Origin: Paracoccaceae bacterium | GTDB taxonomy: Bacteria; Pseudomonadota; Alphaproteobacteria; Rhodobacterales; Rhodobacteraceae | Length of the DNA stretch: 7,404 nt | NCBI GenBank assembly: GCA_003250135.1 | Contig: QKHF01000199.1 | Coordinates: 1-7,404, forward strand | Direction: 5' to 3' | Shown: piece by piece, positions 1 through 7,114 of the stretch | Layout: each line of letters starts with the position of its first letter | Numbering within the stretch: the stretch's first letter is position 1 | The notes under the pieces: model-generated | Told to the model about the DNA's origin: nothing | Seen by the model: only the letters and a program-made list of their open reading frames with translations | The model's database searches: none | Program-made: the position numbers and the translations under genes

Positions 1-564
1 CAGCTCCCCCCGCCACTGGGAAACGCTCTGGTTTTGCCGGGCGTAGATCAGATCAAAGCTCACCCGGTCGAAGGTCGCCCGCGCAATGTCGAACGCCGCC
101 CGCGCCTCCGCCGCCGAATGCATCCGGCCCAGCGCCTTGAGGTCGGCGTCATTCAGCGCCTGCACGCCCATCGAGACGCGGTTCACCCCGGCCTCGGCGT
201 AGCCGCGGAACCGCCCCGCCTCGACGCTGGTCGGGTTGGCCTCCAGCGTGATCTCGGCGCCTTCCGCCAGCGCCCAGCGCACGCCGATCCGCTCGATGAT
301 CGCCGCCACGGTTTCGGGCGGCATCAGGCTGGGCGTGCCGCCGCCGAAGAACACCGTGTCCACCATGCGGCCGGGAACCTCCTCCGCCGCCGCTTCGATC
401 TCGGACAAGAGCGCCGCGCGCCAGCGGTCCTGATCGACCTCGCGCCAGACATGGGAGTTGAAGTCGCAATAGGGGCATTTGGCGAGGCAGAAGGGCCAGT
501 GGACATAGACCCCGAACCCGCCCGCGCGCCAGTCGTCGAGGGGAGCGCTCATCCCCAAAGTCAT
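1..564 (-). CDS. hemW: HemW, radical-SAM haem chaperone (N-terminal half, cut by window edge)
   Basis: The frame is open from 564 to the left edge, giving 188 residues of a protein usually near 380. Family knowledge: HemW (long misnamed as oxygen-independent coproporphyrinogen III oxidase) is a cytoplasmic radical-SAM protein that binds haem and passes it to respiratory enzymes. Seen: VYVHWPFC followed by the CX3CX2C cluster motif (Cys26, Cys30, Cys33) in PFCLAKCPYCDFNSH, the SAM-binding FFGGGTPS at about 72-79, ITLEANP at about 105-111, and RVSMGVQ at about 129-135. The haem-binding C-terminal part lies outside the window. The start at 564 overlaps the upstream RidA stop as ATGA, repeating the arrangement one gene earlier, but it has no clear Shine-Dalgarno sequence. 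An in-frame ATG at 552 (MSAPLDDW) is nearly as plausible. Last gene visible in the rph-rdgB-ridA-hemW operon. Identity is confident; the exact start is not. Confidence 0.93.
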   Translation of the reverse strand, partial: MTLGMSAPLDDWRAGGFGVYVHWPFCLAKCPYCDFNSHVWREVDQDRWRAALLSEIEAAAEEVPGRMVDTVFFGGGTPSLMPPETVAAIIERIGVRWALAEGAEITLEANPTSVEAGRFRGYAEAGVNRVSMGVQALNDADLKALGRMHSAAEARAAFDIARATFDRVSFDLIYARQNQSVSQWRGEL

Positions 565-950
565 CCCCGAAAGGCCGCCGCCTCGATCTCGATCTTCATC
601 TCAGGCTTCATCAGATCGCAGATCATCATCGTGGCCGCCGGGCGAATCTCGCCCAGATGCCTGCCGAGCACCGGGATCGCCTGATCCACCAGCGCCCGGT
701 CGGTGATCAGGTAACGCATCTGGATCAGGTCCTCAAACTCGAACCCCGCCTCTTCCAGCACGCGCCGGAGCGTCGCGAAGCAGTTCTCCGCCTGATCGGC
801 GATCCCCTCCGGCATCGCCATCGTGGCGTAGTCATAGCCGGTGACGCCGGAGATCACGCACCAGTCGCCCTGCACGACGGCGCGGGAATAGCCGATCTCG
901 CGCTCGAAGGGCGAGCCGGTGGAGATCAGCCGCCGTTGTGACCGGGTCAT
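561..950 (-). CDS. RidA/YjgF/UK114 superfamily protein lacking the catalytic arginine
   Basis: A 129-residue protein, the usual length for this small trimeric family. True RidA hydrolyses reactive 2-aminoacrylate-type enamines and imines made by PLP enzymes. Seen: the family fold signature, with an N-terminal GYSRAVVQGDWCVISG strand region, the helix ENCFATLRRVLEEAG at about 56-69, and the C-terminal KIEIEAAAF at 119-127. Counting back from KIEIEA, the position of the catalytic Arg (Arg105 in E. coli RidA, in PARS) is Ala106 here, in RPAATM. Family members without this arginine lack imine deaminase activity, so a deaminase name would be unsafe. The start at 950 overlaps the rdgB stop as ATGA and has GGAG 8 bases upstream (complement of 959-962). 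Its place beside rdgB suggests metabolite damage control, but that is inference; substrate unknown. Confidence 0.88.
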   Translation of the reverse strand: MTRSQRRLISTGSPFEREIGYSRAVVQGDWCVISGVTGYDYATMAMPEGIADQAENCFATLRRVLEEAGFEFEDLIQMRYLITDRALVDQAIPVLGRHLGEIRPAATMMICDLMKPEMKIEIEAAAFRG

Positions 951-1570
951 CCCACACGCTCCGGGAAACAGGCGGCGACCAGCTTGCCGAAGGCGTCGGA
1001 GCGGTGGTCGCGCGCGTGCTTTTCCTCCTGGCTCAGCTCGCCGAAGGTGCGGGTCTCGCCGTCGCGGATGAAGATCGGGTCATAGCCGAACCCGTTCTCG
1101 CCCCGCATCGGCCAGGTGATCCGCCCCTCCACCTTGCCGTCGAAAATCTCGTCATGCCCGTCCGGCCAGGCGAGGCAGAGGGTGCAGCGGAACCGCGCAG
1201 TGCGCGGCTCCGGCGCGCCGCGTTCCTCCAGCAGCGTCCAGACCTTCTCCATCGCCATGGCGAAGTCGCGCCCTTCCGGCGTCTCCGCCCAATCGGCGGT
1301 GTAGACGCCGGGCTGGCCGCCCAGCGCGTCGACCTCGATGCCGCTGTCGTCCGACAGAGACGGCAGGCCGGACGCCTTGGCCGCCGCATGCGCCTTGATC
1401 CTTGCGTTGCCGACGAACGTGTCCTCGGTCTCGGCCGGCTCGGGCAGGTCCAGCTCGCCCGCCGAAACCACCTCCACCCCGTAGGGCGCCAGCAGCGCGC
1501 GAATCTCGCGCACCTTGCCCTTGTTGTGAGAGGCGACCAGCAGCTTGGGCTCGGTCAGCGCGCGCGCCAT
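947..1570 (-). CDS. rdgB: RdgB/HAM1 family dITP/XTP pyrophosphatase
   Basis: A 207-residue protein, normal for the family. It hydrolyses dITP, ITP and XTP to monophosphates plus pyrophosphate in the cytoplasm, keeping deaminated purines out of DNA and RNA. Seen in order: the nucleotide-binding SHNKGK at 14-19, TFVGNARIKA at 51-60, LSDDSGIEVDALGG at 72-85 (Asp75 aligns with the general-base Asp of E. coli RdgB by motif), GFGYDPIF at 160-167, and ELSQEEK at 178-184 followed by DHR at 188-190. Most homologues have SHR at the last site; the Ser is Asp here while the His and Arg are kept. The start at 1570 is supported by a GAGG-type ribosome site about 8-14 bases upstream, and lies 3 bases after the rph stop. 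The stop overlaps the next start as ATGA. Second gene of the operon. Confidence 0.96.
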   Translation of the reverse strand: MARALTEPKLLVASHNKGKVREIRALLAPYGVEVVSAGELDLPEPAETEDTFVGNARIKAHAAAKASGLPSLSDDSGIEVDALGGQPGVYTADWAETPEGRDFAMAMEKVWTLLEERGAPEPRTARFRCTLCLAWPDGHDEIFDGKVEGRITWPMRGENGFGYDPIFIRDGETRTFGELSQEEKHARDHRSDAFGKLVAACFPERVG

Positions 1571-1573
1571 GGC

Positions 1574-2290
1574 TCAGGCCCCCTCGATAGCCGCCTTTTG
1601 CGCGGCGATCAGCTCGGCCGCGCCCTTTTTGGCCAGCGCCAGCATCGAAATCAGATCGTCCTCGGAGAACGGCGCGCCCTCGGCCGAGCCCTGCACCTCG
1701 ACCAGCCCGCCGCCGCCGGTCAGCACGAAATTGGCGTCGGTCTCGGCGGTCGAATCCTCGGCGTAGTCGAGGTCCAGCACTGGCTTGCCGTTGTAAACTC
1801 CGCAGGATACCGCCACGACGTGATCGGAGATCGCGTCCATCTTCACCACGCCCGCCTTCATCAGCGCGTTGACCGCAAGGCGCAGCGCCACCCAGCCGCC
1901 GGTGATGGAGGCCGTGCGGGTGCCGCCATCGGCCTGCAGCACGTCGCAATCGATGATGATCTGCCGCTCGCCCAGTGCGACCCGGTCCAGCCCAGCGCGC
2001 AAGCTGCGCCCGATCAGGCGCTGGATCTCCTGCGTGCGGCCGGTCTGGCCGTTCTTCGCCTCGCGCCGGTTTCGGGTGTTGGTCGAGCGCGGCAGCATCC
2101 CGTATTCCGCCGTGGTCCAGCCCAGCCCGGTGTTGCGCAGGAAGGGCGGCGCCCGGTCGTCGACGCTGGCGGTGCACAGCACCTGCGTGTCGCCGCAGCG
2201 GATCAGGCAGGACCCTTCGGCGTGCTTGGTCACATTGGGCTCGATCGAGATCGAGCGAAGCTCGTCGAGCGCGCGGCCGGAAGGTCGCAT
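1574..2290 (-). CDS. rph: Ribonuclease PH
   Basis: A 238-residue protein, the same length as E. coli RNase PH. It is a phosphate-dependent 3'-to-5' exoribonuclease that trims tRNA 3' ends, forming a ring hexamer in the cytoplasm. Seen: the N-terminal MRPSGRALDELRSISIEPN, LRNTGLGWTTAEYGMLPRSTNTRNRRE at about 51-77, the phosphate-binding GRTQEIQRLIGRSLRA at 84-99, CDVLQADGGTRTASITG at 115-131, the acidic catalytic patch LDLDYAED at 172-179, and VEVQGSAEGAPFS at 197-209. The frame is open 67 codons further upstream, but the start at 2290 is chosen because family members begin at MRPSGR and a strong GGAGG lies 5 bases before it (complement of 2296-2300). First gene of the minus-strand operon, divergent from hrcA. 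No truncation or missing key residue is seen. Confidence 0.97.
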   Translation of the reverse strand: MRPSGRALDELRSISIEPNVTKHAEGSCLIRCGDTQVLCTASVDDRAPPFLRNTGLGWTTAEYGMLPRSTNTRNRREAKNGQTGRTQEIQRLIGRSLRAGLDRVALGERQIIIDCDVLQADGGTRTASITGGWVALRLAVNALMKAGVVKMDAISDHVVAVSCGVYNGKPVLDLDYAEDSTAETDANFVLTGGGGLVEVQGSAEGAPFSEDDLISMLALAKKGAAELIAAQKAAIEGA

Positions 2291-2456
2291 GGGAGCCTCC
2301 TTGATACGGAAAAATGCTTGGTTCGCGCTCTCATAGCGGGCGTTGGCCCGGGATTCCACACCCATGGGCGCCCGGCGCGGCGTTATCCGCCGATTGACCC
2401 GCCCCGTTCCGCTTTCTAAGTCTCTATTCACAGGCGCAACAGCACAGATCCGCCGG
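2291..2456. promoter_or_regulatory. Divergent rph/hrcA intergenic region with short GC palindromes
   Basis: This stretch must hold the promoters of both the rph operon (minus) and hrcA (plus). Seen: TTGACC at 2394-2399, a fair -35 hexamer for hrcA, but the sequence 17 bases on (TAAGTC, 2417-2422) is a poor -10. Short inverted repeats are clustered: CGGGC/GCCCG around a 4-base loop (2337-2350), CCCGGG (2347-2352), CCCATGGG (2361-2368), GGGCGCCC (2366-2373), and CGGCG-N5-CGCCG (2378-2392), the last ending one base before TTGACC. No CIRCE repeat (TTAGCACTC-N9-GAGTGCTAA type) is present. I cannot assign a convincing promoter to either direction. Confidence 0.5.
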
Positions 2457-3536
2457 ATGTCCGACCCGACCACAGTTCTGGGCGATCTCAACGACCGCAG
2501 CCGCGATATCTTCCGGCGGCTGGTGGAGACCTATCTGGAGACGGGCGAGCCCGTCGGCTCCCGCACGCTGTCGAAACAGCTGGAGCAGCACCTCTCCGCC
2601 GCCTCCGTGCGCAACGTGATGCAGGACCTCGAACAGCTCGGGCTCCTCGACAGCCCCCATGTCAGCGCCGGGCGGGTGCCGACCCAGCTGGGCCTGCGCA
2701 TGTTCGTCGACGGGCTCTTGGAGATCGGCGATATCGACGCCCAGGAGCGCAAGGTGATCGAGGCGGGGTTCGGCGCCGTCACCGACGCCGAGATGGGCGA
2801 GGTGCTGGATCAGGCGGGCTCCATGCTGTCCGGCCTCTCGCAATGCGCCAGCCTCGTCTTCGCGCCAAAGGACGACTACCCGATCAGCCATATCGAGTTC
2901 GTCAGCCTCTCGCCCGATCGCGCGCTGGTGGTTCTGGTGAAAGAGAACGGCGCGGTCGAGAATCGCCTGTTCCACCCGCCTGCTGGCCTGACCCCGTCCG
3001 CCATGCGCGAGGCTGCGAATTACCTGAACGCCCACCTGCGAGGCCGCACGCTGGCCGACGCCCGCCGCCTGATCGACGAGGCGCGCGACGCCCGCAGGCG
3101 CGAGCTGGACGACTATGCGCAGGAGCTGGTGGAGGCCGGGGTCGCGATCTGGAGCAATGAGGGGTCCGCCGCGCCTGAACGGCTGATCGTCCGCGGGCGC
3201 GCCAATCTGTTGAACCCGAACGAGCCGGATGTGGATCTGGAGCGCATGCGGATTCTGTTCGACGACCTGGAGCGCAAGCGCGACCTTCTGAACCTGCTCG
3301 ACCTGGCGCAGGAAGGCGAAGGCGTACGCGTTTTCATAGGGTCGGAGAACAAGCTGTTTTCGCTTTCCGGTTCCTCTCTGGTCATTTCTCCATATATGAA
3401 CGCCGAACGGCGAATCGTGGGCGCGATCGGGGTGATCGGCCCCACCAGACTGAATTACGGCCGCATCGTGCCGATCGTGGATTACACCGCGCGCCTTGTC
3501 GGCCGCATGGTGGCCGATCGGTCCGGCGGCTCTTGA
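2457..3536 (+). CDS. hrcA: HrcA, heat-shock transcriptional repressor
   Basis: A 359-residue protein, normal for alphaproteobacterial HrcA. HrcA is a dimeric repressor that binds the CIRCE inverted repeat, usually before groESL, and is itself kept active by GroEL. Seen: an N-terminal winged-helix region, DIFRRLVETYLETGEPVGSRTL at about 17-38 and SAASVRNVMQDLEQLGLLDSPHVSAGRVPT at 47-76, then the HrcA core (SHIEFVSLSPDRALVVLV at 144-161, VFIGSENKLFSLSGSSLVISPY at 292-313) and the C-terminal GAIGVIGPTRLNYGRIVPIVDYTA at 322-345. The frame opens earlier at 2343, but homologues start near the MSDP-like N-terminus, so 2457 is preferred; no strong Shine-Dalgarno sequence is visible before it. It is 11 bases upstream of grpE, so the two are probably co-transcribed. 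No CIRCE copy is seen in this window, so self-regulation through that site is unlikely here. Confidence 0.96.
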   Translation: MSDPTTVLGDLNDRSRDIFRRLVETYLETGEPVGSRTLSKQLEQHLSAASVRNVMQDLEQLGLLDSPHVSAGRVPTQLGLRMFVDGLLEIGDIDAQERKVIEAGFGAVTDAEMGEVLDQAGSMLSGLSQCASLVFAPKDDYPISHIEFVSLSPDRALVVLVKENGAVENRLFHPPAGLTPSAMREAANYLNAHLRGRTLADARRLIDEARDARRRELDDYAQELVEAGVAIWSNEGSAAPERLIVRGRANLLNPNEPDVDLERMRILFDDLERKRDLLNLLDLAQEGEGVRVFIGSENKLFSLSGSSLVISPYMNAERRIVGAIGVIGPTRLNYGRIVPIVDYTARLVGRMVADRSGGS

Positions 3537-3547
3537 GGCGAAACGAC

Positions 3548-4249
3548 ATGGCGAAAAACACTGCGAAAGCTTCGGACCCGGCGCCGGAGCAGGACGGGCG
3601 AGACCCCCTGGAGGAGGTGCTGAAAGGCGTCTCCGAGGCGTTTGGCGACGCGCCCGGCGATCCGGCGGACACCGAAAGCATGGATGAGGACCCGCCGCTC
3701 GACCCCGGCTCGGCGGAGGGCGAGATGGACTCCGCCGCGGTGGAGCTTCTGGCCGCGCGCGTCGCCGAGCTTGAGGACGAAGCCGCCGCGCTGAAGGACC
3801 GGATGATGCGGGCGCTTGCGGACGCCGAGAACACCCGTCGCCGCGCCGAGCGCGACAAGGCCGACGCGCTGGCCTTCGGCGGCTCGAAGCTGGCGAAGGA
3901 CCTGCTGCCGGTGCTCGACAATCTCGACCGCGCGCTGAAGGCGGCCGACGAAGATCTTCGCGAGACCGCGCAGCATTTCCTCGACGGCGTGGAGCTGACC
4001 AAGAAAGAGCTGCTCTCCGCCTTCGCCAAGCATGCGATCGAGCCGGTCGCGCCCCAGTTGGGCGACAAGTTCGATCCCAACCTGCATCAGGCGATGTTCG
4101 AGGCGCCCATCCCCGGCGCCAAGGCCGGATCCGTGATTGAAGTGGTCCAGACCGGCTTCACCATCGCGGGCCGGCTGCTGCGTCCGGCGCTGGTCGGCGT
4201 CGCCAAGGCGGCGCCGCAGCCTGCGCCAGAGGAAAATCCGTCCGAGTAG
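3548..4249 (+). CDS. grpE: GrpE, nucleotide exchange factor for DnaK
   Basis: A 233-residue protein. GrpE dimers release ADP from DnaK and so drive the DnaK-DnaJ cycle; they also act as a thermosensor through their long paired helix. Seen: a variable, acidic, disordered-looking N-terminus (1-60), a heptad-rich helical stretch at about 63-110 (ELLAARVAELEDEAAALKDRMMRAL..NTRRRAERDK), the conserved LLPVLDNLDRAL at 119-130, FDPNLHQAMFE at 175-185, and the C-terminal beta-wing signature VVQTGFTIAGRLLRPALVGVAK at 199-220. The start at 3548 has GAGG at 3535-3538, which overlaps the hrcA TGA, pointing to translational coupling with hrcA. A start at 3533 inside hrcA would add five residues and is less likely. 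The stop is 9 bases from the stop of convergent alkB. Confidence 0.96.
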   Translation: MAKNTAKASDPAPEQDGRDPLEEVLKGVSEAFGDAPGDPADTESMDEDPPLDPGSAEGEMDSAAVELLAARVAELEDEAAALKDRMMRALADAENTRRRAERDKADALAFGGSKLAKDLLPVLDNLDRALKAADEDLRETAQHFLDGVELTKKELLSAFAKHAIEPVAPQLGDKFDPNLHQAMFEAPIPGAKAGSVIEVVQTGFTIAGRLLRPALVGVAKAAPQPAPEENPSE

Positions 4250-4267
4250 TGAGCCACCTCAGACGGA
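4233..4267 (-). terminator. Candidate weak terminator for alkB at the convergent grpE/alkB junction
   Basis: TCCGTC at 4237-4242 and GACGGA at 4262-4267 are perfect complements. Between them TGAG/CTCA (4250-4253 and 4258-4261) can extend the hairpin, leaving a bulge. Read on the minus strand, the stem is followed directly by TTTT (complement of 4233-4236), as expected for a Rho-independent terminator of alkB. On the plus strand the stem is followed by GC-rich sequence, so it would not end grpE transcripts well. The T run is short and the arms lie inside both coding ends, so this is tentative. Confidence 0.35.
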
Positions 4268-4879
4268 CCGCACCACCCGCAGCGTGACGTTGATCCGCCC
4301 GCCCTTGGGCAGCAGGGTCGATCCGCCGAACAGCACCTTGTCGACGCCGTGATAGGCGAGCCGCGCCGGCCCGCCCATCACCATCACGTCGCCGGACTCG
4401 AGCGTGACCTTCTGCGTCGTCCCGCCGCGCTCCAGCCCGCCGATGCGGAAGACGGCGGGATCGCCGAGGCTGATCGAGACAACGGGCGCCGCGAACCCCG
4501 CCGCGCCCTCATCGGCGTCGCGATGCATGCCCATCTTCGCGCCCTCGCTGTAGTAATTGATCAGGCAGCAATCGGGGTCGTCCGGCCAGTCCGCGACCTC
4601 GCGCCAGACGGCCAGCACGCAGTCAGGGATCTGCGGCCAGGGCGCGCCGGTGACCGGGTGCCGCGGCTCATAGCGGTAGCCGCGCCGGTCCGAGACCCAG
4701 CCGACCCGCCCGGCCGAGGTCATCCGGACGCTCATCTTGCGTCCCCAGCGCGTCTCGGGATGGAAAAACGGCGCCGCTTCCGCCACCTCTCTGAGCGCTT
4801 CAACCATCGAAGCCTGCCCGGCCGCATCCAGCCGGGTTTTCCACAATTGAAAGCCGGATATGTGGATAGGCGTCGTCAT
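4259..4879 (-). CDS. alkB: AlkB, Fe(II)/2-oxoglutarate dioxygenase for alkylation repair
   Basis: A 206-residue protein close in size to E. coli AlkB (216). It removes 1-methyladenine and 3-methylcytosine from DNA and RNA by oxidative demethylation. Seen: Met53, Trp61 and Tyr68 in VRMTSAGRVGWVSDRRGY, matching the substrate-side residues of E. coli AlkB; YRYEPRHPVTGAPWPQIP at 69-85; NYYSEGAKMGMHRDADE at 108-124 with the iron ligands His119 and Asp121; the third ligand His177 in AYHGVDKV; and RINVTLR at 195-201 with Arg195 and Arg201 in the 2-oxoglutarate positions. All catalytic residues are present. The start at 4879 (MTTPIH) has GGAG 10 bases upstream; a start at 4912 would add a basic 11-residue extension and has no ribosome site. 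It converges on grpE and is divergent from dnaK, interrupting the grpE-dnaK neighbourhood. Nothing shows adaptive (Ada) control. Confidence 0.95.
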   Translation of the reverse strand: MTTPIHISGFQLWKTRLDAAGQASMVEALREVAEAAPFFHPETRWGRKMSVRMTSAGRVGWVSDRRGYRYEPRHPVTGAPWPQIPDCVLAVWREVADWPDDPDCCLINYYSEGAKMGMHRDADEGAAGFAAPVVSISLGDPAVFRIGGLERGGTTQKVTLESGDVMVMGGPARLAYHGVDKVLFGGSTLLPKGGRINVTLRVVRSV

Positions 4880-4925
4880 GACCCGTGTTCTCCGCCATTT
4901 CCGCAATTTCATGTCGCGAGCGCTG

Positions 4926-4955
4926 CTTGCGAGGCTTCGCCCGGAACCTTATATA
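4926..4955 (+). promoter_or_regulatory. dnaK promoter, heat-shock (RpoH)/sigma-70 like
   Basis: TTGCGA (4927-4932) and TATATA (4950-4955) are separated by exactly 17 bases, a good housekeeping-type pair. The same bases also read CTTG-N18-CTTATAT (4926-4954), which fits the alphaproteobacterial RpoH pattern as I recall it (CTTG, 17-18 bases, CYTATNT). Transcription would start near 4962, leaving a 5' leader of about 104 bases before dnaK. The TATATA is its own complement, so it could also serve as a -10 for alkB in the other direction, although no good -35 is seen for that. The remaining leader (4962-5055) holds GC-rich stretches but no clear CIRCE or thermometer hairpin. Confidence 0.65.
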
Positions 4956-5065
4956 CCCGCGAACCCAGCTGTGCGTTTCGTAACGGCTTACTGAATCATG
5001 GGATGAGGCGCGGCCGCCGCCCAAGCCGGGACCGCTCCAGGCATCGCCGAGTGAAGAGGAAAACA

Positions 5066-6982
<1,917 letters not shown>

Positions 6983-6993
6983 TGGCGACAACC

Positions 6994-7014
6994 GGGCCTC
7001 TGCAGAAGAGGCTC
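6994..7014 (+). other. Hairpin just after dnaK, masking a ribosome-site-like sequence
   Basis: GGGCCTCT (6994-7001) pairs with AGAGGCTC (7007-7014) around the 5-base loop GCAGA: eight pairs with one G-U. The 3' arm contains AGAGG (7007-7011), which is the only Shine-Dalgarno-like sequence before the small ORF at 7017. There is no T run, so it is not itself a terminator. It could protect the dnaK mRNA 3' end or be part of a regulatory structure with the next hairpin. Confidence 0.5.
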
Positions 7015-7016
7015 TG

Positions 7017-7058
7017 ATGAATGATCAGGCCCCGCTGACGCGCCTCGGCGGGGCCTGA
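7017..7058 (+). CDS. Possible 13-residue leader ORF between dnaK and dnaJ
   Basis: ATG at 7017 opens a short frame reading MNDQAPLTRLGGA with TGA at 7056-7058. AGAGG lies 5 bases before the ATG, a good ribosome-site spacing. The ORF covers the whole 5' arm and loop of the terminator-like hairpin at 7025-7058 and stops exactly at the end of its 3' arm. If translated, ribosomes would keep that hairpin open. A frame this short can arise by chance in GC-rich DNA, and the peptide has no run of a regulatory amino acid, so translation is unproven. Confidence 0.2.
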   Translation: MNDQAPLTRLGGA

Positions 7059-7062
7059 CTTT
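7025..7062 (+). terminator. Terminator-like hairpin between dnaK and dnaJ
   Basis: TCAGGCCCCGC (7025-7035) and GCGGGGCCTGA (7048-7058) form a perfect 11-pair, very GC-rich stem; three more pairs (one T-G wobble) close a 6-base loop. It is followed by CTTT, a poor T run. This fits a leaky Rho-independent terminator or attenuator, which would make dnaK transcripts outnumber dnaJ transcripts, as is usual for this operon. dnaJ has no clear promoter of its own in the remaining 52 bases, so read-through is the likely source of its mRNA. Confidence 0.65.
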
Positions 7063-7114
7063 AAAGGATGGGCGGCGCGCAGCGATCCGCGCGACCCTGA
7101 AGGAACGGAAAGAT

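Noticed and set aside
938..2419. 493-codon open frame on the plus strand across rdgB and rph
   Set aside because: It is a mirror of two confidently identified minus-strand genes, rich in Arg, Ala and Gly, with no recognisable domain.
2291..2456. CIRCE operator before hrcA, also sought before dnaK (4880-5065)
   Set aside because: No GCACTC/GAGTGC inverted repeat with the 9-base spacer is present in either region.
4349..5065. In-frame 239-codon extension upstream of dnaK, which might suggest an N-terminal fusion
   Set aside because: It is antisense to alkB, crosses the dnaK promoter, and the Hsp70 start at 5066 has a good ribosome site and the normal N-terminus.
4962..5065. RNA thermometer (ROSE or fourU type) in the dnaK leader
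   Set aside because: No convincing complement to the GAGGA ribosome site was found; the GC-rich repeats there do not pair with it. A folding calculation would be needed to reopen this.
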